Source: Vibrio cyclitrophicus (GTDB taxonomy: Bacteria > Pseudomonadota > Gammaproteobacteria > Enterobacterales > Vibrionaceae). Taken from it: 64,000 nucleotides of DNA. How positions within the stretch are numbered: position 1 is the stretch's first letter; each line of letters begins with the position of its first letter. The translations under genes were made by a program, and so were the position numbers. Below are positions 17,538 through 26,783 of the stretch, piece by piece. The notes under the pieces are model-generated. The model ran no database searches and was not told where the DNA came from. It saw only the letters and a list, made by a program, of their open reading frames with translations. The DNA lies in contig CP065367.1 of the NCBI GenBank assembly GCA_023206055.1, forward strand, positions 62,001-126,000, written 5' to 3'.

Positions 17538-18194
17538 ATGAGCGACAAACAATATGCAGTTATCGGTTTAGGGCGATTTGGTTTATCTGTTTGCAAAGAG
17601 TTGCAAAGTTCAGGTGCACAGGTACTTGCCGTCGATATTGATGAAGAGCGGGTGAAGGAAGCTGCGGCTTTTGTTTCGCAAGCGATTGTTGCGAACTGCA
17701 CGAGCGAAGAGACAGTGAAAGAGTTAAGACTCGACGATTACGACATGGTGATGGTGTCGATTGGCTCTGATGTTAACTCAAGCATTCTAACGACTTTGGT
17801 GGTGAAAGAATCTGGAGCAAAAGCAGTCTGGGTGAAGGCGAATGATAAGTTCCACGGCAAGATCCTCTCCAAGATTGGTGCTGACCACATCATTATGCCC
17901 GAGCGAGATATGGGTATTCGCGTTGCACGTAAAATGTTAGATAGACGCGTTCTTGAGTTTATCGACCTTGGCAGCGGCTTAGCGATGACGGAGATTGTTA
18001 TCGGTGCCAAATTGCTGGGCAAGAAACTTGGCGACCTTAAGCTGTGTAAAGAAAATGGTGTAGAGGTACTTGGCTTCAAGCGAGGACCGAACCTCACTAA
18101 AGCACCAGAACTGGATGTGAGTTTAGAAATTGGGGATGTGGTGATTATCGCTGGGCCGAAAGAGACTTTATCTAGAAAGCTACGCAATTGGTAA
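17538..18194 (+). CDS. ktrA: Potassium uptake regulatory subunit KtrA
   Basis: This is the cytosolic RCK ring subunit of the Na+-dependent KtrAB potassium transporter. The protein (218 aa) starts with a Rossmann fold (IGLGRFGLSVC near residues 8-18, and the nucleotide-binding acidic residue in AVDIDEE) and ends with an RCK_C domain. Adenine nucleotide binding to this domain gates KtrB in known members. It lies 19 bp ahead of ktrB and is co-oriented with it. Confidence 0.95.
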   Translation: MSDKQYAVIGLGRFGLSVCKELQSSGAQVLAVDIDEERVKEAAAFVSQAIVANCTSEETVKELRLDDYDMVMVSIGSDVNSSILTTLVVKESGAKAVWVKANDKFHGKILSKIGADHIIMPERDMGIRVARKMLDRRVLEFIDLGSGLAMTEIVIGAKLLGKKLGDLKLCKENGVEVLGFKRGPNLTKAPELDVSLEIGDVVIIAGPKETLSRKLRNW

Positions 18195-18213
18195 TTGGCA
18201 ATAAGGTAACAGT

Positions 18214-19587
18214 ATGAATTCGTTAAAACGAAAAGGTACTTTCTACACGCTTAAGAGTGATAAAAAGCCACGTAAAGGCTCTGAACCTAAGATTATCCTT
18301 ACGAGCTTCTTAGGTGTACTTATCCCCTCTGCAATATTGTTGACGCTGCCGGTATTCTCTGTGACAGGCCTAAGCTTTACGGATGCATTGTTTACAGCAA
18401 CCTCGGCGATCAGTGTGACAGGCTTAGGTGTTGTCGATACCGGTGAGCATTTCACTTTGGCGGGCAAAATCTTACTGATGTTCTTGATGCAAGTCGGTGG
18501 GTTAGGGCAAATGACCCTGTCTGCAGTGTTACTTTACATGTTCGGAGTTAGGCTAAGCCTCAAACAACAAGCACTGGCGAAAGAAGCGCTTGGCCAAGAT
18601 CGTAAGATTAACCTTCGTAAATTAGTTAAGAAAATCATCATCTTTGCATTAGTGGCTGAATTTATCGGTTTTGTATTGCTTTGTTTCCGTTGGGTGCCTG
18701 AGATGGGATGGGCAACAGGCAGCTTTTATGCGCTATTTCACGCGATATCCGCATTCAATAACGCAGGTTTTGCGCTGTTTTCAGACAGTATGATGAGTTT
18801 TGTTGATGATCCATTGGTGATCTTTACCTTAGCTGGCTTGTTTATTTTCGGTGGGCTAGGCTTCACAGTCGTTGGGGACCTATCGAGTAACTGGCGTAAA
18901 GGCTTTCAACATCTACATCTACATTTACATACCAAGATTATGCTAACTGCAACACCAACTCTATTGTTGGTCGGCACGGTGATGTTTTGGCTGTTGGAGA
19001 GGAATAACTCTGCAACTATGGAAGGTTTATCGACTCAAGGGCAGTGGTTAGCGGCATTCTTCCAATCGGCGAGTGCTCGTACTGCTGGATTTAATAGTGT
19101 TGATTTGTCGCAGTATACGCAACCGGCATTATTGGTGATGATAGTACTGATGCTGATTGGTGCTGGTTCGACTTCTACTGGTGGTGGTATTAAGGTATCG
19201 ACCTTTGCGGTTGCATTTGTCGCGACTTGGACGTTCTTACGTCAAAAGAAGCATGTAGTGATGTTTAAACGCACGGTTACTTGGCAAGCGGTAACAAAGT
19301 CATTGGCCATTATTGTGGTCAGTGGGGCGTTATTAACCACTGCTATGTTTTTGTTAATGCTTACTGAAAAAGCCGCGTTTGACCGAGTTATGTTTGAGGT
19401 GATTTCAGCCTTTGCTACGGTTGGCTTAACAGCAGGCTTAACCGCAAACCTGACTGAGACAGGGAAATACATCATGATTGTTGTGATGGTCATCGGACGT
19501 ATTGGTCCCTTGACCTTGGCTTATATGTTAGCTCGCCCAGAACCTTCCTTGTTGAAATACCCAGAAGACACGGTGTTAACGGGTTAA
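18214..19587 (+). CDS. ktrB: Potassium transporter subunit KtrB
   Basis: This is the membrane translocation subunit (457 aa) of the SKT superfamily, with four M1-P-M2 repeats. The selectivity filter glycines are visible in SVTGLGVVDTGEHF near residue 71, NNAGFALF near residue 187, RTAGFNSVDLS near residue 290 and ATVGLTAGLT near residue 401. The flexible intramembrane loop with GAGSTSTGGGIK, characterised in Vibrio alginolyticus KtrB, is near residue 314-325. A terminator follows. Confidence 0.95.
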   Translation: MNSLKRKGTFYTLKSDKKPRKGSEPKIILTSFLGVLIPSAILLTLPVFSVTGLSFTDALFTATSAISVTGLGVVDTGEHFTLAGKILLMFLMQVGGLGQMTLSAVLLYMFGVRLSLKQQALAKEALGQDRKINLRKLVKKIIIFALVAEFIGFVLLCFRWVPEMGWATGSFYALFHAISAFNNAGFALFSDSMMSFVDDPLVIFTLAGLFIFGGLGFTVVGDLSSNWRKGFQHLHLHLHTKIMLTATPTLLLVGTVMFWLLERNNSATMEGLSTQGQWLAAFFQSASARTAGFNSVDLSQYTQPALLVMIVLMLIGAGSTSTGGGIKVSTFAVAFVATWTFLRQKKHVVMFKRTVTWQAVTKSLAIIVVSGALLTTAMFLLMLTEKAAFDRVMFEVISAFATVGLTAGLTANLTETGKYIMIVVMVIGRIGPLTLAYMLARPEPSLLKYPEDTVLTG

Positions 19588-19627
19588 TAAGATTAACAGG
19601 TTAATAAATAAAGCTCTGCAAATGATA

Positions 19628-19654
19628 GAAAGCCAGCGATATGCTGGCTTTATT
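19628..19654. terminator. Terminator between ktrB and msrAB
   Basis: AAAGCCAGC and GCTGGCTTT pair around GATAT at about 19629-19651. The position between convergent genes suggests that it serves ktrB mainly. Confidence 0.8.
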
Positions 19655-19684
19655 GTTATAGGCTTATCGTTAATTGCTGAATGT

Positions 19685-20827
19685 TTATCCCTCAAACATC
19701 TCAACGTATTCCTCATAACCTTCTTCTGCTAATTTATCCGCAGGGATAAAGCGCATCGCAGCTGAGTTCATGCAGTAACGCAAACCTGTCGGTTTAGGGC
19801 CATCTTTAAATACATGACCTAGATGAGAATCACCAAACTTACTGCGAACCTCTGTTCTTGGGTAAAGCAGTTTGTAGTCAGTAGTTGTTACCACATAAGC
19901 CTCGCTGATTGGCTGTGTAAAGCTCGGCCAACCTGTACCTGATTTGTATTTGTCTTTTGAAGAGAACAGTGGCTCACCAGTTACGATATCAACGTAAATA
20001 CCTTCTTGTTTGTTATCCCAGTATTGGTTGTCAAACGGGCGCTCTGTTGCATCGTCTTGTGTTACATCGTACTGAAGTGAGGTTAGCTTCGCTTTAATCT
20101 CAGCATCAGACGGTTTAACGTAGGTCTTAGCGTTGGCTGTCGCATTTTTGCTGTCGATGATCTGGCGGAGTGTTTGCGTGTTCTCTTTTCTATCGTCACC
20201 GAAGATTTTATCTAGGTACTGATCGCGACCAGAAGCATAGCGGTAGTAGTTGTAACGAACTTTACTCTTCTTGTAATAGTCTTGGTGATAGTCTTCCGCT
20301 GGCCAGAATTTTTTAAATTCAATCAGTTCTGTTTTTAGTGGTTCACCAAAGATATTAGCTTTGTCGATCTCCATCATGAAGTTCTGAGCAACATCTTTTT
20401 GTACTTGGTTATGATAGAAAATAGCCGGTCGATAATGACGGCCTCTGTCTACAAAAGAGCCTTTGTCATCGGTTGGGTCGATGTGTCTGAAGAATTGGTC
20501 AAGAACTTGTTCATAGCTAACAACATCAGGGTTGTAAGTCACGTTGATCACTTCGATGTGACCAGACTTGCCTGAGGATACTTGTTTGTAGGTTGGGTTT
20601 TCTAGTTCACCACCAGAGTACCCAGAGATAACGTCGGTGACGCCTGTCAGCTTTTCTAGGTCGGATTCTGTACACCAAAAACAACCACCAGCCAGTGTCG
20701 CGATTTCACTTTTACCTGAATTAGCTGTTTTATCCATTGTATTGGCAGTGCCAGTCTGGCTTACAAACAGCGAAATCAGTGGTAGCGCAACCACGAGTGA
20801 TACCAATATTTTAGATAATTTATTCAT
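19685..20827 (-). CDS. msrAB: Exported methionine sulfoxide reductase MsrA/MsrB fusion
   Basis: This 380-aa repair enzyme joins both stereospecific reductases. An N-terminal hydrophobic segment (residues 5-25) indicates export to the periplasm. The MsrA domain begins with GGCFWC, whose catalytic C49 and C52 are present. The MsrB domain (about residues 240-375) has GTGWPSF and the catalytic cysteine in RYCMNSAAMRF. I see no pair of CxxC zinc motifs in MsrB. GAGGT precedes the start. It would restore oxidised envelope proteins, probably with an unlinked thiol-reducing partner. Confidence 0.92.
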   Translation of the reverse strand: MNKLSKILVSLVVALPLISLFVSQTGTANTMDKTANSGKSEIATLAGGCFWCTESDLEKLTGVTDVISGYSGGELENPTYKQVSSGKSGHIEVINVTYNPDVVSYEQVLDQFFRHIDPTDDKGSFVDRGRHYRPAIFYHNQVQKDVAQNFMMEIDKANIFGEPLKTELIEFKKFWPAEDYHQDYYKKSKVRYNYYRYASGRDQYLDKIFGDDRKENTQTLRQIIDSKNATANAKTYVKPSDAEIKAKLTSLQYDVTQDDATERPFDNQYWDNKQEGIYVDIVTGEPLFSSKDKYKSGTGWPSFTQPISEAYVVTTTDYKLLYPRTEVRSKFGDSHLGHVFKDGPKPTGLRYCMNSAAMRFIPADKLAEEGYEEYVEMFEG

Positions 20828-21026
20828 AGATACCTCATCTTGACGTTCTTCTCATTCGATTTTGAATGTACGAATAGAGACAGGTTTTAGATGGAAAAAA
20901 TTGCATCATTCACGAAAAAATATGTTATTGAGAAAATCTTGCTCATAAATGCCGCCAGTAGTAGGGTGTAGGCATTGATATAAAATACTAGCTAATGATG
21001 ACGTTTTCGTACATCTAAGGAACAGC

Positions 21027-21425
21027 ATGCAAGCAGAAGTTAAATGGGTCGAAGGCTTTAAATTCCTAGGTCAATCTCAATCAGGTCACTCTGTCGTGAT
21101 GGATGGAAGTGGTGGTGCTACTGCGCCAAGCCCGATGGAAATGGTGTTAATGGCGGCTGGTGGGTGTAGCTCTGTTGATGTGGTTGATGGTTTGAAATCT
21201 GCAGGCCAGAACATTACAGGCTGTAATGCAAAACTTGAAACAACACGTCGTGAAACCGCACCAAAAATCTTTACCGTTATTAATATTCATTTTGAAGTAT
21301 CGGGTGACAACCTTGATCCTGAGCTTGTTGCTAAAGTTTGTGCGGATTCATTAGAGAAATACTGTTCAGTATGTCTGATGCTAGGTGCTGGCGTAGAAAT
21401 GACTCACAGCTGGGAAATCGTCTAG
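21027..21425 (+). CDS. OsmC-family protein
   Basis: The protein (132 aa) is a small OsmC/Ohr-superfamily member resembling YhfA. The first cysteine lies in MAAGGCSSVDVV near residue 48 and the second in EKYCSVCLML near residue 115, consistent with a thiol-dependent peroxidase fold. The conserved motif PSPMEMVLMA precedes the first cysteine. It is divergent from msrAB across about 200 bp, which hints at a shared role in oxidative stress. TAAGGAA precedes the ATG. Confidence 0.88.
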   Translation: MQAEVKWVEGFKFLGQSQSGHSVVMDGSGGATAPSPMEMVLMAAGGCSSVDVVDGLKSAGQNITGCNAKLETTRRETAPKIFTVINIHFEVSGDNLDPELVAKVCADSLEKYCSVCLMLGAGVEMTHSWEIV

Positions 21426-21493
21426 TCTTCTGATTGTACCTCTGGTGTTAGGTTGACTTTTGCAGCTTAAGGTTTGGGACAAAGACAGATAAA

Positions 21494-21533
21494 GAAAAGG
21501 GCGGAGCACTTGAAAGTGTTCCGCCCTTGTTAC
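21494..21533. terminator. Terminator between osmC-like and ompA-like genes
   Basis: AAGGGCGGA..CACTT pairs with AAGTG..TCCGCCCTT around a GA loop, followed by TTACTTT. It sits between two convergent genes and is nearly symmetric. Confidence 0.85.
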
Positions 21534-21554
21534 TTTAGCTAAGATAGAGTGCTG

Positions 21555-22622
21555 TTATTCAGCCGTTTCTACGATAACTTCTTCAACTTTCACTTCTTGC
21601 TGGTATTCAAAAGCAGGGATCGTTGTGTCAACACGACGGTTTTGAGCACGACCTTCAGCTGTATCATTCGATGCAACTGGGTTTTCTTCGCCTTCACCTG
21701 TTGCAGTGATGCGGTCTGCTTCAATACCTTGCTCTTCGATGTATGCAGCTACAGCAGCAGCACGTTTCTTAGAGATCATCATGTTGTACTCTGCCGCACC
21801 TGTCGAGTCCGTATGGCCAACAACTTCAATTGTTGATTGAGGGTGCTCTTTTAGTACTTCGACTAATGGCATCAATGCAATTTTTCCGTCGGTAGACAAT
21901 TCCGTACTATTCGTTGCAAACATCTCTTGAGAATGACTCTCTGTTTGGGCTTGAGTAACAATTACTGTCGTTTTCTCTTCAATAACAGCAGGCTCTGTGA
22001 TTTGCTCAGATGGTGCTTGAGTCACTGCTACTGCCGAAGCTGCAGCAGCCGCTGCTGATGCGGTTGTATTACCAGTACCGAAGTTGTAACTAACACCGAC
22101 CGACAACAGGTTCGAGTTGAGATCTTGAACGTAGTTGTCGTCGAAATCATCAAAGTATTGGTATTCAACACGCAGTGCCCAGTCAGAAGATAGTTGCTTT
22201 TCAACACCGATACCGGCTGTAAGAACAACGTCATCTTCGCCGCCGTGTGAAATGTATGCAGGACCTGCTTTGAAGAATACGTCAAATTCTTGCTGTACTG
22301 GTAAGCGGTACATTGGCGTTAGTGAGATTGCGATTAGTGGATCGCTGAACGCAGCTGTTGTACCGTTTTTTGTAAAACTTGTCTTGTAGTCACCAAGGAA
22401 GTCTGAGCTTAGCTCAATGCCAAACTTCTCATTAAAATTGTAGCCAGAGTAGATACCGGCGCCGATTGCATCATCATCACATTTGGCACCAGCTACACAT
22501 GCGCTGTCTAACCAGCCCATGCCAACTTTTGCACCAACGTAAGTGGTTGCAGCAATTGAAGGAGCGGCAGCTAAGCCTGAAGCGGCAACGACAGCACACA
22601 TGATTTTTGACAGTCTTTTCAT
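21555..22622 (-). CDS. OmpA-family outer membrane protein
   Basis: The protein (355 aa) has a signal peptide (cleavage after SIAA, about residue 24) and an eight-strand beta-barrel domain to about residue 190. A linker rich in Ala follows (TTASAAAAAASAVAV). The C-terminal OmpA peptidoglycan-binding domain contains VVGHTDSTGAAEYN near residue 265 and the arginine in AEGRAQNRRVD near residue 330. Two cysteines in the first barrel loop (SACVAGAKC) could form a disulfide. AAGGAT precedes the start. Confidence 0.92.
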   Translation of the reverse strand: MKRLSKIMCAVVAASGLAAAPSIAATTYVGAKVGMGWLDSACVAGAKCDDDAIGAGIYSGYNFNEKFGIELSSDFLGDYKTSFTKNGTTAAFSDPLIAISLTPMYRLPVQQEFDVFFKAGPAYISHGGEDDVVLTAGIGVEKQLSSDWALRVEYQYFDDFDDNYVQDLNSNLLSVGVSYNFGTGNTTASAAAAAASAVAVTQAPSEQITEPAVIEEKTTVIVTQAQTESHSQEMFATNSTELSTDGKIALMPLVEVLKEHPQSTIEVVGHTDSTGAAEYNMMISKKRAAAVAAYIEEQGIEADRITATGEGEENPVASNDTAEGRAQNRRVDTTIPAFEYQQEVKVEEVIVETAE

Positions 22623-22955
22623 AATCTTATCCTTGGATTAACTATTGTTGTTATCTGAACTTGCCAGTAAAACGATCACTTATTAGTTAATGACACTGCT
22701 TGTAATAAGTAAATCAAGGCGTTGATTCAGGTTGACCTATTTTTTACTCAGTACTTATATTGTTAGTCTGATTGCGTATCGCAGTCAATGAAATTGTTAA
22801 AAATTATATGTTTAAGGTGTTATTTACTGTGTTATTTGTCAACAATATGTTGTCTCAAATGTTGGAAACAAAGAAACCTCGTATTATTTCTAGGTAATAC
22901 GAGGTTTCTTTTTATGTGTATCGAATGTTTGGTTGGGTAACCTGAACAATTACCG
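22623..22955. other. Intergenic region between ompA-like gene and phnX
   Basis: This AT-rich gap holds the leftward ompA promoter region and, at 22869-22915, the phnX terminator. I see no other ORF or repeat. Confidence 0.5.
22869..22915 (-). terminator. Terminator after phnX
   Basis: AAAGAAACCTCGTATTA and TAATACGAGGTTTCTTT form a perfect 17-bp stem around an eight-base loop. It follows the leftward phnX gene and ends the phnW-pbfA-phnX transcript. Confidence 0.9.
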
Positions 22956-23774
22956 TTATGGGCGTTCGCCAGCTAACAAACGTTTTTCAATATCTGCAAT
23001 GACACCTGGTAGGTCTGCAATGGTATCGATTAGGTAGTGTGGGTTTGATTTGTTTAGCTTAACGCTTGCTTTTTCACGTGCAGCTGCAAGTGTTGTCTCG
23101 TCTGCATCTAAATATTCTTGATAAGTTAAGCCTGCTTCGTTCCCCGATAATACGAGTCCAACTGTCCACATGCCTGCATTGTGACCTTCATCGATCCCCG
23201 GTGCTGCATCGTCTACTTTTACACACGCAGCAACGCTGGTTACACCTAGGTCGATTACGTTTTTCAGTGCCATAAATGGAGCTGGGCGACCACCTTGAGG
23301 TAAGTCATCGGTCGCTACTACGTTATCTGGTCGGTAACCGTAATCTGCAGCCGCAGGAATTAAAACATTCATCACCTCACGTGGGTAACCTGAACAAGAG
23401 CCGATCTTCACGTTCTTCTCTTTTAGGTTATTGACCACTTCTATCGCATTCAAAATAGGTGCTGCGTGATCGGCTACTTTCGCTTTTTGAAGAGGCATGA
23501 ATGCCGCGTATATCGCGTCAACGTCTTCACTTGTCATCGAGCGTCCGAACTGAGCCTTCCAACGAACGTCAACAGCAGGAATTCGACCTACTGCTTGAAT
23601 GTGATCCCACTTACCGATACCCATAGGTTCACGAGCTTCAGCTAAGTCGATATCAAAGTCGAAACCTTGTCTGAATGCTTCAACGAAAATACTGGTTGGA
23701 GCAAATGATCCAAAATCAACGATAGTACCAGCCCAGTCAAAGATAACCGCTTGGATAGGTGATGTTGTGTTCAT
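22956..23774 (-). CDS. phnX: Phosphonoacetaldehyde hydrolase (phosphonatase)
   Basis: This HAD-superfamily enzyme (272 aa) cleaves phosphonoacetaldehyde to acetaldehyde and phosphate, the P-C bond-breaking step of AEP use. The nucleophile is D13 in IFDWAGT, and the Schiff-base lysine is K55 in PMGIGKWDHI. The later HAD motifs SCSGYPREVM and KVDDAAPGIDEG are present. It is the last gene of the leftward phnW-pbfA-phnX unit, 84 bp after pbfA, and a strong terminator follows it. Confidence 0.96.
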   Translation of the reverse strand: MNTTSPIQAVIFDWAGTIVDFGSFAPTSIFVEAFRQGFDFDIDLAEAREPMGIGKWDHIQAVGRIPAVDVRWKAQFGRSMTSEDVDAIYAAFMPLQKAKVADHAAPILNAIEVVNNLKEKNVKIGSCSGYPREVMNVLIPAAADYGYRPDNVVATDDLPQGGRPAPFMALKNVIDLGVTSVAACVKVDDAAPGIDEGHNAGMWTVGLVLSGNEAGLTYQEYLDADETTLAAAREKASVKLNKSNPHYLIDTIADLPGVIADIEKRLLAGERP

Positions 23775-23858
23775 AGTCGTGTCCTATTTCTGTTCTCTCC
23801 CAGCTAAGGTTGTTCTGGGAGATGAGTGATTGTTTTAAGTTATTGGTTAGATGATGGT

Positions 23859-25280
23859 TTAAAGGTATTCAAAGTCTTTGCAGACTTTTGCGATCGCTTT
23901 TTCGAATACAGACAGAGCGACTTCTAGTTCGCTGCGGCTGATGACCAATGGTGGGCTCAATTGAATCACGTTACCTTGTGATACCTTGAAACTCAGACCA
24001 TCGTTTAGACATTGGTAAAGTACTGCTTCCGCTTCATCGAAAGCTCGGGTTTTGGTGATATGATCTGTGACCAATTCCACCCCCCAGAGCAGGCCGATGC
24101 CGCGAACGTCACCAATGACTGGGTACTTCTCTTTCATTTGAAGCAGCTGTTCACGCACGAATGCGCTGTCCGCTTGTACTTTTTCAAGTAGGTTTTCTTG
24201 TTCAATTACTTCCATGGTTGCGAGTGCTGCCGCGCAACCAATAGGGCTTTTCTCATGGGTGTAGTGACCAAGTGAGACTTGCGCTGCCGTGTTGTATTTA
24301 TCTTTGGTGACCATGGCTGCAATTGGAACCAAGCCGCCGCCAAAACCTTTACCAATACATAGGATGTCAGGTTCGATATCAAACGCTTGGTGTGTGAACC
24401 ATTCACCGCTACGACCCATGCCATTTGGGATGTCATCAATGATCAACATGACGTTGTGTTTGTCACAGATCTCACGGATGCGTTTCCAATAAGCCTTACT
24501 TGGCACTTGAACATCGGTGTTACGAACAGCTTCTGCGATGAAGGCTCCAATACCGCCTTCTTTTTCAATCACATACTCAAGGTAATCGGCGTAGTGCACA
24601 TCACATGCGGTCTCGTTCGCATCGCCTGAGTTTTGCCCGCGAAGCGAAAAAGCACCACGATAGGAAGCCGCTGGTGGAATACGTTCTACGCCAGCCATTA
24701 ACGGCCCCATACCTTCACGGAAACAGGCTTCACCACCCACTGAAATTGCATCGAGTGACGCGCCATGGAAGGAATCCCACAATGAAACGACTTTGAAGTT
24801 GTTGGTGACATGTCTAGCCAGTTTGAGTGCCATGCCGATAACAGAAGTACCACCTGGCGCAAACAAAACACGGTTTAAGTCGCCACCACAGATCTGCGTG
24901 AGCTTTTCAGCGCACTGAACGGCAGTTTCATTGGTAAAGCGACGCGGTGAAAACGGCAATGACGCCATTTGTTGAGTCACTTTATTAATGATGTGTGGGT
25001 GGCCATAGCCCAGCTGATGAACATTGTTACCATGAAAGTCCATGTACTTCTTGCCCGTCGCATCTTGAATATAGATGCCCTCAGCGGCTTCAAGTGTGTC
25101 TAGACAAGGCGTTGACATCGCCTGATGAAGAAATACGTCAGAGTCACGTTTTAACATCGCTTGAGTTGCATCATCGTTTAGCGATTCGTTCCATTTCTCA
25201 CGTGCTGGTGTGGTGTTCACATCGCCTTCGCTTCTAAAGTGTGTCGCCTTTAGAACTGGCTCTTGATTGGTCATCGTCAT
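23859..25280 (-). CDS. pbfA: (R)-1-hydroxy-2-aminoethylphosphonate ammonia-lyase
   Basis: This PLP enzyme (473 aa) has the class III aminotransferase fold. Its place between phnW and phnX identifies it as PbfA, which in a Vibrio splendidus strain was shown to convert (R)-1-hydroxy-2-aminoethylphosphonate to phosphonoacetaldehyde and ammonia. The PLP lysine is K311 in IGKGFGGG. The motif that reads DEVQTGFGRTG in true class III transaminases reads DDIPNGMGRSG here, which fits a lyase rather than a transaminase. The start codon overlaps the phnW stop (TAATG), with an alternative ATG two codons in. General annotation would call it an aspartate aminotransferase family protein. Confidence 0.9.
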   Translation of the reverse strand: MTMTNQEPVLKATHFRSEGDVNTTPAREKWNESLNDDATQAMLKRDSDVFLHQAMSTPCLDTLEAAEGIYIQDATGKKYMDFHGNNVHQLGYGHPHIINKVTQQMASLPFSPRRFTNETAVQCAEKLTQICGGDLNRVLFAPGGTSVIGMALKLARHVTNNFKVVSLWDSFHGASLDAISVGGEACFREGMGPLMAGVERIPPAASYRGAFSLRGQNSGDANETACDVHYADYLEYVIEKEGGIGAFIAEAVRNTDVQVPSKAYWKRIREICDKHNVMLIIDDIPNGMGRSGEWFTHQAFDIEPDILCIGKGFGGGLVPIAAMVTKDKYNTAAQVSLGHYTHEKSPIGCAAALATMEVIEQENLLEKVQADSAFVREQLLQMKEKYPVIGDVRGIGLLWGVELVTDHITKTRAFDEAEAVLYQCLNDGLSFKVSQGNVIQLSPPLVISRSELEVALSVFEKAIAKVCKDFEYL

Positions 25281-26383
25281 TATTTGATGTCCCAGTACAT
25301 AGCGTTTTTCACTGCGCCAATGAGGACTTCAATGTCAGAAGGGTAAACCTCACCGATGTTACCGATGCGGAAACAGTCTGCGTTTGAAACCTTGCCCGGA
25401 TAAATCACAAACCCTTGTTCTTTCAAACGGTCATAGAATTCCTTGAATTGGTAATCGCTATGAGTGGGAGAATAGAAAGAGGTGATGATCGGTGAATGAA
25501 GGTCATCATTTAACAGAGGTTCAAAGCCAAGAGAGCGCATACCTGTAACCAATGTGGTCTGGTTGGTTTGGTAGCGGTTATGACGAGCTTCAATGCCGCC
25601 TTCTTGTTCCAATTCAAGTAGAGCTTGGTAGAAAGCGCGCACTGTATGAGTCGGAGAGGTGAAGCGCCATTTACCGTGGTTGCTTTCCATACAGTGCCAT
25701 TGGTCAAACAGATCAAGGCTTAATGAGCGAGCTTGGCCTTTGCACTTCTCCAGTTCTGATTGCTTTGCAATAACAAAGCCGAACCCGGGTACACCTTGAA
25801 TACACTTATTTGCTGAGCTGATCATGTAATCGATACCCAAGTCAGCAATATCCATAGGAATACCGCCAAAGCTCGACATCGCGTCAAGAATGACTGTTTT
25901 GTTGTGTTGTTTTGCCAATTTGGCAATCTCTTCAATTGGATTAAGCATGCCAGTCGTGGTTTCACAGTGCACAATCGCAACGTGAGTAATGTCTGAATCC
26001 ATGGCCAATACCGTTTCCATTTCGTTCAAGTCAGGCTGTGATGTTTCACCTGGGGAAACGACATGGCACGGAATGTTTAAATATTCTGCGATTTGAGCAA
26101 TGCGAGCACCATACGCACCGTTATCGACAACAAGAAGCTTACCGCTGTTAGAGATAACGCTACCGATTGTTGCTTCAACTGAAGCAGTGCCGCTGCCTTG
26201 CATTAATACACTTGTATATCCCGCCTGCTTAGTCGCCAAAGTCACAAGCTTGCTACGAATCACTTCAACAACGTCTTTGTTGTATTCATCATCCCAAGTA
26301 CACCAGTCTTTTAGCATCGCTTGGCGAACGGTTTCAGAAGTAGATAGAGGACCCGGTGTCAGTAGTAGGTATTCGTTTCTCAT
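25280..26383 (-). CDS. phnW: 2-aminoethylphosphonate:pyruvate aminotransferase
   Basis: This class V PLP aminotransferase (367 aa) turns AEP plus pyruvate into phosphonoacetaldehyde plus alanine. The N-terminal LLLTPGPLSTSETVRQAML, the GSGTASVEA phosphate loop, and the PLP lysine K193 in SSANKCIQGVPG are all family features. I start it at ATG 26383; the in-frame TTG at 26389 is not needed. It is first in the leftward catabolic unit and is divergent from phnS. A candidate PhnR operator lies 25 bp upstream. Confidence 0.96.
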   Translation of the reverse strand: MRNEYLLLTPGPLSTSETVRQAMLKDWCTWDDEYNKDVVEVIRSKLVTLATKQAGYTSVLMQGSGTASVEATIGSVISNSGKLLVVDNGAYGARIAQIAEYLNIPCHVVSPGETSQPDLNEMETVLAMDSDITHVAIVHCETTTGMLNPIEEIAKLAKQHNKTVILDAMSSFGGIPMDIADLGIDYMISSANKCIQGVPGFGFVIAKQSELEKCKGQARSLSLDLFDQWHCMESNHGKWRFTSPTHTVRAFYQALLELEQEGGIEARHNRYQTNQTTLVTGMRSLGFEPLLNDDLHSPIITSFYSPTHSDYQFKEFYDRLKEQGFVIYPGKVSNADCFRIGNIGEVYPSDIEVLIGAVKNAMYWDIK

Positions 26384-26407
26384 GTTCAATTCTCGTGATT
26401 TGTATTT

Positions 26408-26419
26408 TGGACTATACCA
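26408..26419. promoter_or_regulatory. Putative PhnR operator before phnW
   Basis: TGGACTATACCA matches the palindrome TGGTATATACCA at 10 of 12 positions and starts 25 bp upstream of the phnW ATG. Confidence 0.5.
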
Positions 26420-26595
26420 GTATTTTTAGTTACTTTAACAACCAATTTAAGTAGTCGTAAATAGCCCAAACGTTATTTTAACAAAAGCTTAATATTCAAA
26501 TTTGTCACTTGTGTTGAGAAATTTTCCGATCTTTAAATTGCCATTTTTTGTTCATTTAACCGTCATAAAAGTCGATTAGGTTAATACTCGCAATC

Positions 26596-26607
26596 TGGTA
26601 CATACCA
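26596..26607. promoter_or_regulatory. Putative PhnR operator before phnS
   Basis: TGGTACATACCA matches the palindrome TGGTATATACCA at 11 of 12 positions. It lies 177 bp upstream of phnS. Confidence 0.6.
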
Positions 26608-26783
26608 ATGCAAAGGCGTGTACTAACAACCTAAATGAATTTATGGATATAGGCGCCTCTTAATGAGGCTTCTAATTTAAGAAACGTTAAACCTTGGTTG
26701 CTTCCAAAACTAGGCAGCTTTAAACCTCGATAACTTTTAATTTTGGCAACTTCTCACTTTAGAGTTGAGCCTGACTGGAGAAA

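Larger units (their letters stand above)
26384..26783. promoter_or_regulatory. Divergent phnW/phnS control region
   Basis: This 400-bp AT-rich region separates the catabolic and transport arms. It holds two related palindromes at 26408-26419 and 26596-26607, which I propose as PhnR operators. A small hairpin GCCTC-TTAAT-GAGGC lies at 26653-26667 in the phnS leader without a clear T-run. No ORF is credible here. Confidence 0.6.

Noticed and set aside
22028..22389. Open frames on both strands inside the OmpA-family gene
   Set aside because: They are shadows produced by codon bias; the OmpA frame has domain-level support.
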